Below, piece by piece: positions 5,063 to 6,077 of a stretch of DNA of 6,077 bases. Each line of letters starts with the position of its first letter. Position 1 is the first letter of the stretch. The stretch is taken from positions 1-6,077 of the forward strand of contig OMQI01000173.1 in the NCBI GenBank assembly GCA_900313185.1, read 5' to 3'. Below the pieces are notes generated by a model. That model did no database searches, was not told the DNA's origin, and saw only the letters and a program-made list of their open reading frames with translations. Both the position numbers and the translations under genes were made by a program. The DNA is from an uncultured Rhodospirillaceae bacterium. Its GTDB lineage: Bacteria; Pseudomonadota; Alphaproteobacteria; RF32; CAG-239.

Positions 5063-5287
5063 TCAGCCCAATAAATAGGAGGTGGATGTCGTTACTACTA
5101 ACTTCACGTAAAGTAGCTCACATATTCGTGCAAGCCTTATTTTTGTGAGCATCCACCATATCGGTGTCTGCCCTACGACATAGTAATCCATTGTTTTTAC
5201 ACAATAGTTACCTCTGCCCGTGAAGTTAAAGGATAACGACTCCTTGTTGAAGTTCGGGCAAACCCCAACGCCGTATATCATAAGCAT
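5063..5287 (-). CDS. Unrecognised 74-codon reading frame over the structured segment
   Basis: ATG 5287 opens a frame ending at TGA 5063, just upstream of the nuclease gene on the same strand. The peptide contains GVGVCPNF, GRGNYCV and VVGQTPIWWM and has no family I recognise. No clear ribosome binding site precedes it. The same bases form an extensive set of inverted repeats, so the frame may simply be a by-product of a structured RNA or mobile repeat that is less AT-rich than its surroundings. Confidence 0.25.
   Translation of the reverse strand: MLMIYGVGVCPNFNKESLSFNFTGRGNYCVKTMDYYVVGQTPIWWMLTKIRLARICELLYVKLVVTTSTSYLLG
5081..5240. other. Highly structured segment, candidate RNA or MITE-like element
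   Basis: An outer imperfect stem pairs 5088-5108 with 5219-5240 (10 bp plus 7 bp around a 4/5-nt internal loop). Inside are two hairpins: GCTCACA 5116-5122 with TGTGAGC 5144-5150, and ATTGT 5190-5194 with ACAAT 5201-5205 extended by GTAA/TTAC at 5183-5186 and 5208-5211. Together they give a three-way-junction layout. A competing 8-bp pairing joins 5081-5088 and 5150-5157. On the plus strand AGGAGG at 5077-5082 precedes ATG 5086 and a 20-codon frame, but the 3-base spacing is poor. It could be a non-coding RNA, a small palindromic mobile element or a regulatory leader of the nuclease gene. Confidence 0.4.
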
Positions 5288-5300
5288 ATAATCTTAATAA

Positions 5301-5522
5301 ATCAATAAAAAAGGAGAAATAACACTATTTTACTTAAATGACGGGCGGTCCCCGGCTACCTTGGTTCATGTGAAATTTTTATATGAGAAGCAGTTAAACA
5401 CTAAGAATTTTTATTCAGTTTCGCCAAAAAAGCCTACTCTGGACAGGCCTTCTTACGTGCGTATAGCATTAACTAACATAGCCTATCCAGTAGATTTTAT
5501 ACTATTTATTATAAATAGCTAA
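5301..5522 (+). pseudogene. Open frame without start codon, possible gene remnant
   Basis: The frame is open for 73 codons and reads protein-like (NDGRSPATLVHVKF, then KKPTLDRPSYVRIALTNIAY), ending at TAA 5520. A good AAGGAG lies at 5311-5316, but no ATG, GTG or TTG follows at usable distance; the first candidates are TTG 5361 and GTG 5370, without a binding site. It may be a gene that lost its start, or chance. The stretch 5340-5366 is strikingly GC-rich for this window. No family is recognised. Confidence 0.25.
5426..5451 (-). terminator. Weak minus-strand terminator-like hairpin
   Basis: GCCT (5432-5435) pairs with AGGC (5445-5448), extended by two A-T pairs past a bulged C, with a 9-nt loop. 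On the minus strand it runs into six Ts (5431-5426). No minus-strand gene is visible upstream of it, so it would end either read-through or an unrecognised transcript. Confidence 0.3.
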
Positions 5523-5536
5523 TAAAAATAAGCTAT
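5502..5536. repeat. Two overlapping AT-rich palindromes
   Basis: CTATTTAT (5502-5509) and ATAAATAG (5511-5518) are perfect 8-bp arms around one base. ATAGCT (5515-5520) and AGCTAT (5531-5536) form a second inverted repeat sharing bases with the first. There is no T tract. They may be protein-binding sites; no partner gene is close. Confidence 0.35.
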
Positions 5537-5830
5537 GTAACATATATAGTAAATAACGCATTTTATCCTTAAATGATTCCAAAATTTTTTCATTTTTAAA
5601 AATTCACACATTATGAGTCACTCAAATTTTCGTGTTCTATGAATCAGAAGGTCATGAAACTTGGTGCTTAGTATCGAGCAGAAAGCCTTTGTTAGCAAGC
5701 AAAATATGGTGATTTGATTAAACCTATCGCCATTCGAGCAATAGTATCTGTTGAGTAGCGAAGAGATTTATCGAATGAAGCTATCAAGCAGTATATTAAA
5801 ATAGTTATATTTTTTATAGGAATTAATAAA
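5537..5830. other. Intergenic stretch ahead of the last gene
   Basis: No intact gene is visible. From about 5640 all frames are broken within a few dozen codons. One, in frame with the gene at 5831, reads YGDLIKPIAIRAIVSVE before a TAG at 5756, which could be decayed coding sequence or chance. No convincing promoter pair was found. The only clear signal is the ribosome binding site AGGAA at 5818-5822 for the next gene. Confidence 0.4.
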
Positions 5831-6077
5831 ATGAAAAAAATAACACAAATGATATTGCAGAGAATAAGACAATATCAACAAAAAATAAAAAATCACAGAG
5901 TTTTACTAATTGCTAAATATAAACAACATCATGGAGATAAAAATGATAATACTATTGAAGATAATTCATCGGTTTGTGTGTGCAGTGACAGCGATGATGG
6001 CGGCTCAGACGTTGGCAATACTGATATTTCCATGAAAAAATCCTATCCTCATGACTTAAATAATCCTTATGAAAAGA
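5831..6077 (+). CDS. Unrecognised gene, 5' part only (runs off the window)
   Basis: ATG 5831 follows AGGAA (5818-5822) at eight bases, and the frame stays open to the window end (82 codons). The start is basic and amphipathic (MKKITQMILQRIRQYQQKIK, more Lys/Arg/Gln-rich than a signal peptide). Next comes an acidic, Ser/Gly/Asp-rich linker with a short Cys pair (VCVCSDSDDGGSD, about residues 49-61), and then SYPHDLNNPYEK at the edge. No domain is recognised. The acidic linker followed by a Leu-Asn-Asn-Pro-Tyr motif loosely parallels the acidic stretch and EL-stop-PFVYKDEP of the broken frame at 122-472, so this may be the N-terminal half of a paralogous protein. The frame is closed upstream by TAG 5756, and no other usable start precedes 5831. 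Confidence 0.65.
   Translation, partial: MKKITQMILQRIRQYQQKIKNHRVLLIAKYKQHHGDKNDNTIEDNSSVCVCSDSDDGGSDVGNTDISMKKSYPHDLNNPYEK

Noticed and set aside
5086..5148. 20-codon plus-strand frame after AGGAGG (possible type I toxin)
   Set aside because: The spacing of three bases is too short and the frame is explained by the inverted-repeat structure; not strong enough for a gene call.
5340..5366. 16S rRNA fragment on the minus strand
   Set aside because: The two 16S-like words are only about 10 bases each and are in the wrong order; no surrounding rRNA sequence.

Overview
AT-rich accessory DNA, most likely from a Gram-negative bacterium. The lineage is not identifiable: there is no rRNA, no intact tRNA and no housekeeping gene. 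The evidence is the AT-rich composition, AGGAG-type ribosome binding sites, a nuclease with an export signal, and a mix of strands, repeats and gene fragments typical of a mobile or hypervariable island.

Layout. (a) 1-1017 is a cassette bounded by two near-identical copies of a 109-bp repeat (10-118 and 909-1017). Each copy holds the last nine sense codons and stop of a small membrane-protein gene plus about 80 bp of flank carrying GTGTAAA words. Between the copies lie a broken reading frame that looks like the C-terminal part of a polymorphic-toxin-like protein (122-472), a strong terminator, and a 113-residue membrane protein (594-935) placed where an immunity protein would be. (b) 1018-2160 holds no convincing large gene. 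It contains a possible micro-ORF whose ribosome binding site is paired, two copies of a tRNA-Gly 3'-end-like sequence in reverse orientation, each followed on that strand by a hairpin terminator, and a more GC-rich spacer between them. This resembles attachment-site scars or recombination debris. (c) 2182-3279 is a full-length, somewhat divergent DNA cytosine-5 methyltransferase with its own terminator and no restriction enzyme beside it. (d) On the minus strand, 3413-4456 is a winged-helix Fic protein whose catalytic histidine position is glutamine, behind a promoter overlapped by a clean palindromic operator. (e) 4582-5055 (minus) is an exported staphylococcal-nuclease-like enzyme with all catalytic residues but no good start codon. 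Its 5' end abuts a highly structured segment (5081-5240). (f) 5291-5830 is mostly non-coding, with one long frame lacking a start. (g) 5831-6077 is the beginning of a gene that runs off the window. Its Asp-rich linker and Asn-Pro motif loosely recall the broken frame in (a).

How the parts may relate. The window reads as an island of conflict-type genes (toxin-like fragment with putative immunity gene, orphan methyltransferase, Fic, secreted nuclease) assembled by recombination between short repeats. Only the methyltransferase, Fic and nuclease assignments are firm. The toxin/immunity reading, the attachment sites and the structured element are inferences from layout and sequence pattern.
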